From Sphaerochaetaceae bacterium (lineage in GTDB: Bacteria; Spirochaetota; Spirochaetia; Sphaerochaetales; Sphaerochaetaceae), in the NCBI GenBank assembly GCA_016302165.1, contig JAEDOD010000002.1, positions 1 through 49,550 on the forward strand: 49,550 nucleotides of DNA, given 5' to 3'. The position numbers were made by a program, and so were the translations under genes. The notes under the pieces are model-generated. The model was given only the letters and a program-made list of their open reading frames with translations, was not told the DNA's origin and searched no databases. This document shows positions 35,591 to 43,867 of this stretch, piece after piece. The stretch's first letter is position 1; the number at the start of each line of letters is the position of its first letter.

Positions 35591-36205
35591 ATGTATATTG
35601 AGAACACAATAATCATTGAAGGTCTAGATGGAGCAGGTACAACCACCCAGGCCAGACTGATTGGAGAAAAATTCCAAAAGGAAGGAAGAGAAGTCTTCCT
35701 TACCCATGAACCTACTGACAACCCTATCGGAAAGGTGGTGAGACAGGTTCTTCAGAAAAAGATATCCACTACTCCTGAGGCCCTGGCCCTACTCTTCTCC
35801 TCTGATAGGGATGACCATCTCTACAATGAGGAATATGGAATTCTCAGACAGGTCAAGGAAAACAGGATCGTCATTTCCGATAGATACTTCTATTCTTCCA
35901 TCGCCTACCAGGGGGTGCAGTGTGATATGGGCTTTGTAGAGAACATAAACTCCCGTTTTCCCCATCCCCGATATCTCATATTCATAGACACTCTCCCCTC
36001 CGTCTGCATGGACAGAATAGAAAGAAGAGGCAGTGAAAAGGAGATCTTTGAAAAACAGGATTTTCTCTCCCGTGTCAGGACCGGCTACCTGAAGCAGCTG
36101 GAGAATCTTCCTGAAGGAGTAAAGCTTCTCATAGTCAATGGAGAAAAATCCATAGAGGAGATAGAAGAGGAAATCTGGCTTTGGCTTAAAGAGAATGGCT
36201 TCTGA
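35591..36205 (+). CDS. tmk: Thymidylate kinase with an altered P-loop
   Basis: Tmk phosphorylates dTMP to dTDP. The 204 residues have the family's layout: EGLDGAGTTTQ at the P-loop, a THEPTDNPIGKVVRQVL equivalent of REPGGT, the DRYFYSSIAYQG substrate motif, and a lid region with IERRG. The P-loop normally reads GxDGxGKTTQ. Here the lysine codon is ACA (Thr), a striking change at a phosphate-binding residue. GGAG lies 5 bases upstream of the ATG. The 3' end overlaps the convergent queA by 20 bases. Confidence 0.9.
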   Translation: MYIENTIIIEGLDGAGTTTQARLIGEKFQKEGREVFLTHEPTDNPIGKVVRQVLQKKISTTPEALALLFSSDRDDHLYNEEYGILRQVKENRIVISDRYFYSSIAYQGVQCDMGFVENINSRFPHPRYLIFIDTLPSVCMDRIERRGSEKEIFEKQDFLSRVRTGYLKQLENLPEGVKLLIVNGEKSIEEIEEEIWLWLKENGF

Positions 36206-37238
36206 TGAACATTGCGTCCCCGTAGGAGTAGAAATGATATTTCTCTTCTACAGCATGGCCATAGGCTTTAAGGATATTCTCTCTTCCAGCCAAGGCTGAA
36301 ACAAGCATCAGAAGTGTGGACTCTGGAGTATGGAAGTTTGTGAGAAGCTCATCCACAAACTTAAACCGATATCCAGGATAGATGAAGATCCCTGTGTCTC
36401 CCTTAAGTGTGACCAGCCTTCCATTTTCATCAGAAGCACTTTCCAGAGTCCTGATGGAAGTGGTGCCTACAGCAATGATTTTCTTTCCTTCAGCCTTTGC
36501 CTCATTGAGGGCTTTGGCTGTTTCTTCAGAGATTTCAAAGCTTTCAGTATGCATATGGTGGTCTTCAAGTGATTCTGTCCTGACAGGCAAGAAGGTTCCT
36601 GCTCCCACATGGAGAGTAACTTCATATACAGGAATTCCCTTGCTTCTCACTTCATCGAGAAGCTCTGGTGTGAAGTGGAGCCCAGCTGTAGGGGCTGCAA
36701 CACTGCCCTCCTTCTTGGCATACACTGTCTGATACCTTGATTCATCCTGCCAATTGTCGTCTCTCTTGATATATGGAGGAAGCGGTACATGTCCGCAGGA
36801 AAGGAAGAAATCCTCAGTAATATCGAAACTGAATCTTACATTCTTCGTTCCATCACTGTTCTCTTCCTCTATAGCCCCCTCAACGTAGGGCATATTAGCC
36901 TTATCCTTCCAGAGGAATCTCTTGCCCTTCTTCTGTCTCTTAGACTTGGTGACCATGGCTTTCCAGGATCCGTCAGCATTACGTCCAAGAAATAGGAATT
37001 CCACTACGCCACCTGTCTCCAGGGCCTCAGCATAGGTTCTGGCCTTCCTGACCTTGGAGTTGTTGACCACCAACACAGAGTTGGAGTCAAGAAGGGATGG
37101 GAAGTCTCTCATCATCCTGTCTTCCCATATTCCTGTGTCCTTGTCCAGAACTAAAAGTCTATCTTCTCCTCTTCTTTCTCCTGGCTCCTGGGCTATCAGG
37201 GCCTCAGGAAGATCAAAGTAAAAATCCTTGGTCAGCAT
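36186..37238 (-). CDS. queA: S-adenosylmethionine:tRNA ribosyltransferase-isomerase
   Basis: QueA transfers the ribosyl group of SAM to preQ1-tRNA to form epoxyqueuosine, the step after Tgt. The product is 350 residues from the ATG at 37238, with AAGGA 5 bases upstream, overlapping the end of ruvB by 26 bases. Conserved stretches are DFYFDLPEALIAQEP, DRLLVLDKDTG, VVNNSKVRKAR, the block around VAAPTAGLHFTPELLDEVRSKGIP, VTLHVGAGTFLPVR, HTESFEIS and TNFHTPESTLLMLVSALAG. Confidence 0.96.
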   Translation of the reverse strand: MLTKDFYFDLPEALIAQEPGERRGEDRLLVLDKDTGIWEDRMMRDFPSLLDSNSVLVVNNSKVRKARTYAEALETGGVVEFLFLGRNADGSWKAMVTKSKRQKKGKRFLWKDKANMPYVEGAIEEENSDGTKNVRFSFDITEDFFLSCGHVPLPPYIKRDDNWQDESRYQTVYAKKEGSVAAPTAGLHFTPELLDEVRSKGIPVYEVTLHVGAGTFLPVRTESLEDHHMHTESFEISEETAKALNEAKAEGKKIIAVGTTSIRTLESASDENGRLVTLKGDTGIFIYPGYRFKFVDELLTNFHTPESTLLMLVSALAGRENILKAYGHAVEEKYHFYSYGDAMFIRSHSL

Positions 37239-38277
37239 ATCTATCCTTCTTTCCCAGAACTTCATAGGCCTTCTGGGTGACACAGCGGCCTCTGGTGGTT
37301 CTCTTCAGATATCCCTGTCTCATGAGATAGGGCTCATAATATACTTCAATTGTATCTGAAGAATCATTGATGGATGCAGCGAGAGCCTCCAGGCCTACAG
37401 GTCCTCCATTATATATGTCTATGATGACTCTGAGAATCTCCCTGTCTGTCTTATCCAAGCCATATCCATCGATGCCAAGCTTCTCCAGTCCCAGACCGGC
37501 CATCTCCCTGGTTATGGTTCCATTGCCCTTCACTTCAGCTATATCCCTGACACGTCTCAGTATTCTGTTTGCAATACGGGGAGTTCCTCTGGAGCATCTG
37601 GCAATTGCAGACACAGCATCATCAGTAATCTTTGTATTAAGAATCCTGGAGCTTCTCTTTATGATCAGCGACAGCTCCTCAGGTGAATACAGGTCAATCT
37701 TTACAGGAATACCGAACCTGTTCTCAAGAGGCTTGGAAACAGCACCGGTACGGGTGGTGGCACCGATGAGGGTAAAGGGCTCCAGATCAATCTTCATGGT
37801 CCTTGCTGCAGGTCCCTGTCCAATGACCCAGTCTATCTTGTAGTCTTCCATTGCCACATACAGTGTCTCCTCCATGGATTTCTTAAGTCCATGGATCTCA
37901 TCAATAAAAAGTATGCTTCCCTTGGAAAGGTTGGTAAGGATACCCACCAGGTCCTTAGGCTTATCCAAGGCTGTAGCGCTGGTGAGCTTGATGTCTGCTC
38001 CCATTTCATTGGCTATGATGGAAGCAAGTGTGGTCTTTCCCAGACCAGGAGGCCCCTGAAGGAATATATGGTCCAGGGCTTCTCCCCTATTCTTGGCGGC
38101 ATCGATATATATCTTAAGGTTCTCCTTCAGCTCATCCTGTCCCTGGAAGTCTGAAAGATATTTTGGACGAAGGATATTCTCCTGTACATCTTCAGTGTCT
38201 ATGAAGCTGGGCTCCACTGTTCTGTCCATTGGTTCGTCCAAGAAGATTTCGAGTTCGTCTGATTTATCAATGATCAA
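37213..38277 (-). CDS. ruvB: Holliday junction helicase motor RuvB
   Basis: RuvB hexamers pump DNA during branch migration with RuvA. The 354 residues contain LRPKYLSDFQGQDELKENLKIYI, Walker A GPPGLGKTT, Walker B LFIDEIH, sensor GATTRTG, the arginine-finger region NRFGIPVKID and the C-terminal winged helix EVYYEPYLMRQGYLKRTTRGR. The start is a TTG at 38277 overlapping the ruvA TGA, with a full AGGAGG five bases upstream, which makes the TTG convincing. Confidence 0.97.
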   Translation of the reverse strand: MIIDKSDELEIFLDEPMDRTVEPSFIDTEDVQENILRPKYLSDFQGQDELKENLKIYIDAAKNRGEALDHIFLQGPPGLGKTTLASIIANEMGADIKLTSATALDKPKDLVGILTNLSKGSILFIDEIHGLKKSMEETLYVAMEDYKIDWVIGQGPAARTMKIDLEPFTLIGATTRTGAVSKPLENRFGIPVKIDLYSPEELSLIIKRSSRILNTKITDDAVSAIARCSRGTPRIANRILRRVRDIAEVKGNGTITREMAGLGLEKLGIDGYGLDKTDREILRVIIDIYNGGPVGLEALAASINDSSDTIEVYYEPYLMRQGYLKRTTRGRCVTQKAYEVLGKKDRYADQGFLL

Positions 38278-38909
38278 TTTAGCCTCCTGAGAACATGGGT
38301 GAAGATGACCTTTTCAATATTCCTGTCGTCCATTGACTTGTATTTCTCTGAGTTTTCCCCCAAGACTTCATCTATGGCCTTTATGACGCTTTTTCTGTCA
38401 TATCCCATTTCTGTGAAGGAAGATATGAAGTCTGAAAACCTTACGGCTGTCTTTCCGTTCTGACCGCCATCCACCTTCTCCTCCTCGCTGTCGAATACAA
38501 GTACATTCCTTAGCTGGAGAATAAGCTTCTGGGCCGTCTTGGCTCCAAGACCTGGAACCTTTGAAAGCTTCTTTACGTCCTGGGTATCCAGAGCAAGGAC
38601 CAGGTCGTCAACAGTTATTCCACCCAGGATCTTCAAGGCTCCCTTAGGCCCTATTCCCGGCACTGTCTGAAGCTCAGTGAAGCAGAATCTCTCCTTTTCG
38701 TCATAGAAACCGAAAAGAGTCATGGCATCTTCCCTATGGTTGAGAATTGAAAAAACCCTAACGTGGGTCTTCTCCTCCGGGGAGAGGGACCTGAACTTAT
38801 CTGTGGTCTTCAATGAACACTCAAGGGTGAACTCTATACCACCTTCGGTGAGTACGACAATGGAATTATCTGATATGGAAAGGCACTTTCCTCTAATGGC
38901 ATTTATCAT
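38274..38909 (-). CDS. ruvA: Holliday junction DNA-binding protein RuvA
   Basis: RuvA tetramers bind four-way junctions and load RuvB. The 211 residues have the N-terminal OB fold (MINAIRGKCLSIS...GGIEFTLEC), two helix-hairpin-helix motifs (LQTVPGIGPKGALKIL and LSKVPGLGAKTAQKLILQLR) and the C-terminal RuvB-contacting domain (FISSFTEMGYDRKSVIKAIDEVL). No SD is visible before the ATG. A weak -10-like TATTCT lies 7 bases upstream, but I find no matching -35. It lies 40 bases after ruvC. Confidence 0.95.
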   Translation of the reverse strand: MINAIRGKCLSISDNSIVVLTEGGIEFTLECSLKTTDKFRSLSPEEKTHVRVFSILNHREDAMTLFGFYDEKERFCFTELQTVPGIGPKGALKILGGITVDDLVLALDTQDVKKLSKVPGLGAKTAQKLILQLRNVLVFDSEEEKVDGGQNGKTAVRFSDFISSFTEMGYDRKSVIKAIDEVLGENSEKYKSMDDRNIEKVIFTHVLRRLN

Positions 38910-38949
38910 ATGGATAAGAATAACCCAAAAGCATATGAAAAACTACAAT

Positions 38950-39432
38950 TCACTGGAATTTAGTGGAATTATGGGTTACATGGCATATGCAGTCAGCCAG
39001 GGCATCCGCCGCATGGTCAGGCCTTGGTATTTCCTTAAGCCTTAGAATTCTCTTCACCATATCCTGGACCTGGTTCTTGTCAGCATTACCGATTCCGACC
39101 ACTCCCAGCTTTATTTCCCTTGGATTATAGATATGGCAGTCAATGGACATGGATGTAAGCTTATGGACTATGGCACCGATAACCTTGGCTACAGGGATTG
39201 CTGTGGATATGTTCTGGTTGAAATAGATATCCTCGATGCTGGCTGTGTCTACACCATACTTTTCAGCAATGGTGCCGATATCTTCAGCAATGGTGAAGAT
39301 TCTTCTTACCTCGCCTTCCTTGCTTTCTGTCTGGATTACTCCATAAGAAACAGGCCGGAGGGTCTTTCCATCATAGGAAATGACACCCCAGCCTGTATTT
39401 GCTAGACCTGGATCTACTCCAAGAATAATCAA
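38950..39432 (-). CDS. ruvC: Holliday junction resolvase RuvC
   Basis: RuvC cuts junctions symmetrically. The 160-residue RNase H-fold protein keeps the four acidic/His metal positions: Asp7 in GVDPGLANTGWG, the Glu in ASIEDIYFNQN, and PDHAADALAD near the C terminus. The start is a TTG at 39432, four bases after the yebC stop, with GAGG within the last yebC codons. The yebC-ruvC-ruvA-ruvB order is a common bacterial arrangement. Confidence 0.95.
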   Translation of the reverse strand: MIILGVDPGLANTGWGVISYDGKTLRPVSYGVIQTESKEGEVRRIFTIAEDIGTIAEKYGVDTASIEDIYFNQNISTAIPVAKVIGAIVHKLTSMSIDCHIYNPREIKLGVVGIGNADKNQVQDMVKRILRLKEIPRPDHAADALADCICHVTHNSTKFQ

Positions 39433-39435
39433 TGA

Positions 39436-40179
39436 TCAGTCCTCAAGATCGAAATCATCTGGAAGATCCAGATTTGTGGAAACCTGCTGGACATCATCCA
39501 GTTCCTCAAGTCTCTCAACGATCTTCATGACCTTGGCAGCCTTCTCTGCATCGAGAGAAACTGTCTGGTCTGCAATCTTCTGGACGTCAGCGCTCTCCTG
39601 TTCGAAGCCAGCAGCCTGCATAGCTTCAAGGACAGTTGCGAAGTCAGAAGGTGTTGTTGTGACTTCGATGACATCATCAGTTGTAGAGACATCCTCTGCA
39701 CCATTCTCAAGAGCAACCTCGAAGATCTGGTCTTCTGTATACTTCTCTGTGGAATAAGTGATGATACCCTTGGTCTGGAACATGTAGCTTACGCAGCCTG
39801 TTGCTCCAAGAGATCCACCAAGCTTAGTAAGTGTGGACCTTACATCGGAAGCTGTCCTGTTCTTGTTATCTGTAAGAGTATCGATGATGATTGCGACTCC
39901 GCCTGGAGCATATCCTTCGTATGTGAGTTCATAGAAAGTGGAAGCACCAAGCTCTCCGCTACCTTTCTTGATTGCTCTTTCGATGTTGTCCTTAGGCATG
40001 TTTTCTGCTCTTGCCTTAAGGATTGCTGTTCTGAGACGTGCGTTGGATTCAGGATCCGGGCCGCCCATCTTTGCACAGACAGTGATTTCCTTGATAAGCT
40101 TTGTGAAGGCCTGTCCGCGCTTAGCGTCTGCGATACCTTTCTTGTGCTTGATAGTTGCCCATTTGCTGTGGCCAGACAT
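39436..40179 (-). CDS. yebC: YebC/PmpR-family protein
   Basis: Members were long annotated as transcriptional regulators and more recently linked to translation of proline-rich stretches. The 247 residues start with the family signature MSGHSKWATIKHKKGIADAKRGQAFTKLIKEI, then PKDNIERAIKKG, YEGYAPGGVAIIIDTLTDNKNRTASDVR and LGATGCVSYMF. GAGG is 7 bases before the ATG. It has its own promoter after hemW and heads the ruvCAB genes. Confidence 0.96.
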   Translation of the reverse strand: MSGHSKWATIKHKKGIADAKRGQAFTKLIKEITVCAKMGGPDPESNARLRTAILKARAENMPKDNIERAIKKGSGELGASTFYELTYEGYAPGGVAIIIDTLTDNKNRTASDVRSTLTKLGGSLGATGCVSYMFQTKGIITYSTEKYTEDQIFEVALENGAEDVSTTDDVIEVTTTPSDFATVLEAMQAAGFEQESADVQKIADQTVSLDAEKAAKVMKIVERLEELDDVQQVSTNLDLPDDFDLED

Positions 40180-40214
40180 GTATATACCTCGATATATTTG
40201 GATTACCCTATGAA

Positions 40215-40242
40215 AGTATCACAGTGATAGTTTTACAGTCAA
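40215..40242 (-). promoter_or_regulatory. Promoter of yebC-ruvCAB-queA
   Basis: On the minus strand TTGACT (40242-40237, 5/6), a 16-base spacer and GATACT (40220-40215, 4/6) give a predicted leader of about 29 bases before yebC. A 13-base palindrome overlaps the -10. Confidence 0.55.
40217..40229. promoter_or_regulatory. Palindrome over the yebC promoter (operator candidate)
   Basis: TATCAC-A-GTGATA is a perfect six-base inverted repeat around a central base, spanning the downstream half of the spacer and most of the -10 hexamer. The position suits a repressor site. No regulator can be named. Confidence 0.42.
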
Positions 40243-40259
40243 TCCTCTTATCTGAATTT

Positions 40260-41372
40260 TTATATGGCCAAAGAGAGGGAAAGTATTATGGAATCCAAAG
40301 TAAGCAGGCCTTTTTCCGTGACTCTAAAGCTTTCTTTGTCATTAATGAAGGAGTCTTCAGGAATTAAGGAGAGACGGGGGAAGTACTGGGAGTCGAAATC
40401 CTTACCAAAACGGGTAAGATACTCCCTTTTGTCGATTCCATCACTGGTTCTGAGAGATGTAAGGAGATAAGCCTCTTCTGTCTCCTCAATGGAAAGGTTT
40501 TCGCAGTCAAAGTCAGGGGAAGAGAGATATTCCTCAATACTTTCCCTATTTCTCATGCTTACCATTTCACTGTAGCCTAGGGCACTTTCAGCGCTGGGTC
40601 CCAAGCCTATATATTGGCCAAGATTCCAATAGACTTTATTGTGGAGGCACTCCTCTCCCTTCTTTGCAAAATTGGATACTTCATAGTGTCTGTAGCCAAG
40701 ATCCTCAAGTAGCTTCCATCCCTCCATAAGGAATTCAACTTCCTTCTCCTCTCCTATTGGAGAGAGACGGGAAAGAATGGGAGTCCCCTCCTCGAAGGTC
40801 AAGGCATAGAATGAAATGTGACCTGGTCCAAAGGAGGAAATCTCACGGATATCGCTGAGAGTCGTCTCAACACTTTCACCAGGAATTGCCGTAATGATAT
40901 CTGCGTTCCATCTGAAGGGAAGACGGGAAAGAAGCTCCAGGGCCCTAAGGTTTGTCTTCCTGTCCAGTCTGCGTCCCAAGGTCTTCAGCACCTCATCATC
41001 AAGACTCTGTATTCCTATGCTTATTCTGTCCACAAGCCCGCTGAGAGAAACCACATCTTCATCCAGGTTCTCAGGATTGCACTCAATGCTCACTTCCTTT
41101 GGCCTACCATACTGGAAGGCTGAAACAAGGATCTTACCAATTCTCTTCCAGCCCAAAAGTCCAGGGTTTCCTCCACCTATGTAGACAGTATGGAAAGGAG
41201 CCTTCACCTCCTTCTTGATCTCTTCCAGTTGCCATAATAGGAGAGAGAAGTATTTCTCTATCTCTTCCTCCTTTCCAGGCCTGGAATAGAAGGCGCAGTA
41301 GTCACATTTTCTTACGCAGAAAGGAATATGGATATATAGGGAAACAGGAAGGGATGATATATAGCCTTTCAC
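40260..41372 (-). CDS. hemW: Radical SAM protein HemW
   Basis: HemW is a haem-binding chaperone related to oxygen-independent coproporphyrinogen dehydrogenase. The 370 residues carry IHIPFCVRKCDYCAF with the 4Fe-4S cysteines Cys19, Cys23 and Cys26. GGGNPG stands in place of the usual GGGTPS. ECNPENLD, SIGIQSLDDEVLKTLGR, NADIITAIPGES and HYEVSNFAKKGEECLHNKVYW follow. HNKVYW and a length near 370 favour HemW over HemN. The start is a GTG at 41372 with GAGGAG (the last two lepB codons) five bases before it. Confidence 0.9.
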   Translation of the reverse strand: MKGYISSLPVSLYIHIPFCVRKCDYCAFYSRPGKEEEIEKYFSLLLWQLEEIKKEVKAPFHTVYIGGGNPGLLGWKRIGKILVSAFQYGRPKEVSIECNPENLDEDVVSLSGLVDRISIGIQSLDDEVLKTLGRRLDRKTNLRALELLSRLPFRWNADIITAIPGESVETTLSDIREISSFGPGHISFYALTFEEGTPILSRLSPIGEEKEVEFLMEGWKLLEDLGYRHYEVSNFAKKGEECLHNKVYWNLGQYIGLGPSAESALGYSEMVSMRNRESIEEYLSSPDFDCENLSIEETEEAYLLTSLRTSDGIDKREYLTRFGKDFDSQYFPRLSLIPEDSFINDKESFRVTEKGLLTLDSIILSLSLAI

Positions 41373-41374
41373 TA

Positions 41375-42373
41375 CTACTCCTCGGTAAGGATGCCGATTC
41401 TTCCAAAGGGCCAGAATCTGGCTACCACTCTTCCGTTCACGTCACTTTCGCTTACAGGACCGAAATATCTGCCATCCTGGGAGTTGTCCCTATTGTCGCC
41501 AAGAGGAAGAACGTAGCTATAAGGAACATAGATGCCGGAGTCATAGACAGAATAGGAGGACCTGGCGGAAAGTGATGTAGGATCTATTTCGCACTGGGTC
41601 TTTGCGTATTCCCTATTGTATTCATAGAGATCAAACTTGTAGTCCCAGTTTGTTCCCCTGATAATCTTATAGTCTTCCTGGAGATAGGAAGGAAGGGCGA
41701 TTCCAGCTTCACTGAGGGCTGTCATTCTGGCGGCGGCCTTCAGTCCTGGGTAATATTCCTCTTCAACCAGCCTATGTGGACCGGAGGACAGACCGTTAAG
41801 GGTCCTGAACTCATCCTCTTCCATCCACTCTCCCATGCCTGAAGCTTTTATCTCCACATTGCCATCCACAAATCTGACGCTATCGCCTCCAAGGGCTGCA
41901 GCTCTTTTTACATACAGCCTTTCAGCTGGAGTACCATCCTCATTCCTGTCAATATTCACCAAGGACAAGGTTCCCATGTAGATAACCTGGGAGAGAATAT
42001 CGAAGAAGGGACCCTTGGAATCGTATTCAGGATTGTAGAAAGTGATTATATCATCCCTCTGCACTCTTCTATTATCATCCAACACCTTAGGTCCTGCTGG
42101 ATAGACTTCAACTCCGTACTGGTCCTTGAACACCACAACCCTATCCTTCACCAGCAGAGTATTCTCCATGGAGGGAGAAGGAATAAGGAACAGCTGGAAA
42201 AGGAACTGGTTAAGGATAAGAACCCAGAACACACCAAAGACCAGGGCATCCAGCCATTCCAGAGCTTCAGAGAGGAAGGTCCTCTTCTTGTTCTTGGCAT
42301 ATGCTCTTCTGGCTTTTCTCAGAGTCAGTCTCTTTTCTGTGGTCCTTTCAACCCAAGTAAGGAATTTGTCCAT
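41375..42373 (-). CDS. lepB: Signal peptidase I
   Basis: LepB removes signal peptides from exported proteins at the inner membrane. The 332 residues begin with a basic cytoplasmic segment, then one transmembrane helix (about 42-64). The catalytic Ser68 is in IPSPSMENTL, the general-base Lys156 in LYVKRAAALGGDSV, and the C-terminal box PLGDNRDNSQDGRYFGPV follows. The insert between the Lys and the last box is longer than in short Gram-positive enzymes. No SD is seen and no alternative start codon exists nearby. A promoter-like element ends six bases before the ATG. Confidence 0.95.
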   Translation of the reverse strand: MDKFLTWVERTTEKRLTLRKARRAYAKNKKRTFLSEALEWLDALVFGVFWVLILNQFLFQLFLIPSPSMENTLLVKDRVVVFKDQYGVEVYPAGPKVLDDNRRVQRDDIITFYNPEYDSKGPFFDILSQVIYMGTLSLVNIDRNEDGTPAERLYVKRAAALGGDSVRFVDGNVEIKASGMGEWMEEDEFRTLNGLSSGPHRLVEEEYYPGLKAAARMTALSEAGIALPSYLQEDYKIIRGTNWDYKFDLYEYNREYAKTQCEIDPTSLSARSSYSVYDSGIYVPYSYVLPLGDNRDNSQDGRYFGPVSESDVNGRVVARFWPFGRIGILTEE

Positions 42374-42379
42374 GAAGAA

Positions 42380-42408
42380 AACTTACATCACACTCTCTTA
42401 ATTGACAA
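42380..42408 (-). promoter_or_regulatory. Candidate lepB promoter, leaderless geometry
   Basis: On the minus strand TTGTCA (42408-42403, 5/6), a 17-base spacer and TAAGTT (42385-42380, 3/6) end six bases before the lepB ATG, placing the predicted +1 on the A of the start codon. The -35 overlaps the -35 of the divergent gene. Confidence 0.38.
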
Positions 42409-42430
42409 GAGACTTTGGTATGTTTACCTT
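42402..42430 (+). promoter_or_regulatory. Candidate promoter of the SUMF1-like gene, leaderless geometry
   Basis: Consensus TTGACA (42402-42407), a 17-base spacer and TACCTT (42425-42430, 3/6) end six bases before the ATG at 42437, again placing +1 on the start codon. No SD is present. Confidence 0.4.
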
Positions 42431-42436
42431 AGTCTT

Positions 42437-43867
42437 ATGTTCAAGAAACCTCAGCTTCCTGAAGTAGAGCCTGTTACTCTCAAGAGCTATCATGGCATAC
42501 GTCCAGGTATATATATCCTAGCAATTTTCTTTCTAGCTATCCTTCTTCTATCATTCCTCCTCTTTCTTTTGCCAGGCCTCACAAGTAATGTGTCATATGT
42601 CACGTTCAATGAAGCAGTAATGGGCTCAGGAGTATATGAAGACGGAATATATCTTGGCTCCGGTAACGATGGAGTCTACAAGACAACTTCAGGACCCCAC
42701 ACCTACACCTTCTTCTATGAAGGAGTGGAGTATGGAAGAAAAGAAGTGGAACTTAAGCGTCAGCTCTTCTTCACCTTATTCTCCCATAGAAAGACTTCTA
42801 TAACCTCCGACTCCTCCTTCAGCGAAGAATTTGTGGCTGCAGCAGAGAAAGCATTCGTCAGGGATCTCGCCTCCTATTCAGCTGTCCTTGAACATGGTTC
42901 TTCCTTCCATGTTCCTCCCATCTATGAGACCTTTGCAAACAACATGGTCCTATCCGGAGTGAAAGACATCACCAGTCTGTGGCTCTTTGGAGCCTCCCAT
43001 GTTACTACAGAGGAGCTCTATGAGGATTACCTTAGGGGAAGAGAGATACTTGAGGGCAGCTCTATAGTATTTCTTGATGATAGCGTGGAGAAACTGGAAA
43101 GTATTCTTTCATCCATCTTTAGCGGAAAAAGCGAAAGACTCTATGGCCTAAAGGAAGGAGATGTGACAATGCCAAGGGAAAACGGAGATTTCTTCTCCTA
43201 CCCTTCCTCAACTGTGGTCATGGGAAGAAGTGGTGATTTGAATATCAATGGGGCCAAGGAAGCACCGATTCTTATTCAGGTTCCATCCTTCTCAATTGCC
43301 CGGAACGCTGTAACTGAGCATGACTGGGCACTCTTTGTTGAAGAGAATCCCATGTGGTCCGCTTCAAACAGGGATGAACTTGTTTCCATGGGTCTTGTGG
43401 ATTCAAACTACCTGAAGGGAATAAATCTTTCTCCATACATCAATTCCATCAGGCCTATCAGGAATATCAGCTACTACAGCGCTGCTGCCTACGTGGAATG
43501 GAAGTCAGAGAAGGATGGAGTTGAATACCATATCCCTACTGAAGCAGAATGGACATTGGCTGCGCGTAGCGCTGAAGACAAGGCTTATGTAACTAGCCTT
43601 GTCTATGTGGAGAACAACCCAAGCACACCAACAGCCATGGCTGGTCAGCTCTGGGAATTCACATCCACTCCATATATTCCTCTTTCCAGAGTATCAGATT
43701 ACTCTCTTCTCCTGGAAATTGAAAAGGAATTTGGTTATTGTGACATAATCGTCAAGGGAGGCTCCTACGTCAACGATCCTAACAGTGTAGACATCCACAG
43801 CGTTGGCGTAATGGACAGAAGCTTCTGTAGCGACTATCTAGGTCTCAGGTTGGCAAAATATGAGTGA
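42437..43867 (+). CDS. Membrane-anchored PEGA/SUMF1-like protein, probably non-catalytic
   Basis: The 476-residue protein has a short cytoplasmic end and one transmembrane helix (about 25-48, IYILAIFFLAILLLSFLLFLLPG). A PEGA-like beta segment follows (GVYEDGIYLGSGNDGVYKTTSGPHTYTFFYEG). The C-terminal formylglycine-generating-enzyme (SUMF1/FGE) fold shows NAVTEHDWALFVEENP, SYYSAAAYVEWKSEKDGVEYHIPTEAEWTLAAR, QLWEFTSTPY and IVKGGSYVN...GLRLA. The paired cysteines expected after GGSW in active FGE enzymes are not there; the only nearby Cys is in RSFCSDY. It is therefore more likely a binding or structural module outside the cytoplasmic membrane. It overlaps smpB by 8 bases. Confidence 0.82.
   Translation: MFKKPQLPEVEPVTLKSYHGIRPGIYILAIFFLAILLLSFLLFLLPGLTSNVSYVTFNEAVMGSGVYEDGIYLGSGNDGVYKTTSGPHTYTFFYEGVEYGRKEVELKRQLFFTLFSHRKTSITSDSSFSEEFVAAAEKAFVRDLASYSAVLEHGSSFHVPPIYETFANNMVLSGVKDITSLWLFGASHVTTEELYEDYLRGREILEGSSIVFLDDSVEKLESILSSIFSGKSERLYGLKEGDVTMPRENGDFFSYPSSTVVMGRSGDLNINGAKEAPILIQVPSFSIARNAVTEHDWALFVEENPMWSASNRDELVSMGLVDSNYLKGINLSPYINSIRPIRNISYYSAAAYVEWKSEKDGVEYHIPTEAEWTLAARSAEDKAYVTSLVYVENNPSTPTAMAGQLWEFTSTPYIPLSRVSDYSLLLEIEKEFGYCDIIVKGGSYVNDPNSVDIHSVGVMDRSFCSDYLGLRLAKYE

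Noticed and set aside
35512..35721. Upstream extension of tamB by about 70 residues to an ATG
   Set aside because: It would run across the divergent tmk start and promoter region and place the membrane helix far from the N terminus. The TTG at 35511 has a GAGG and a normal signal-anchor.
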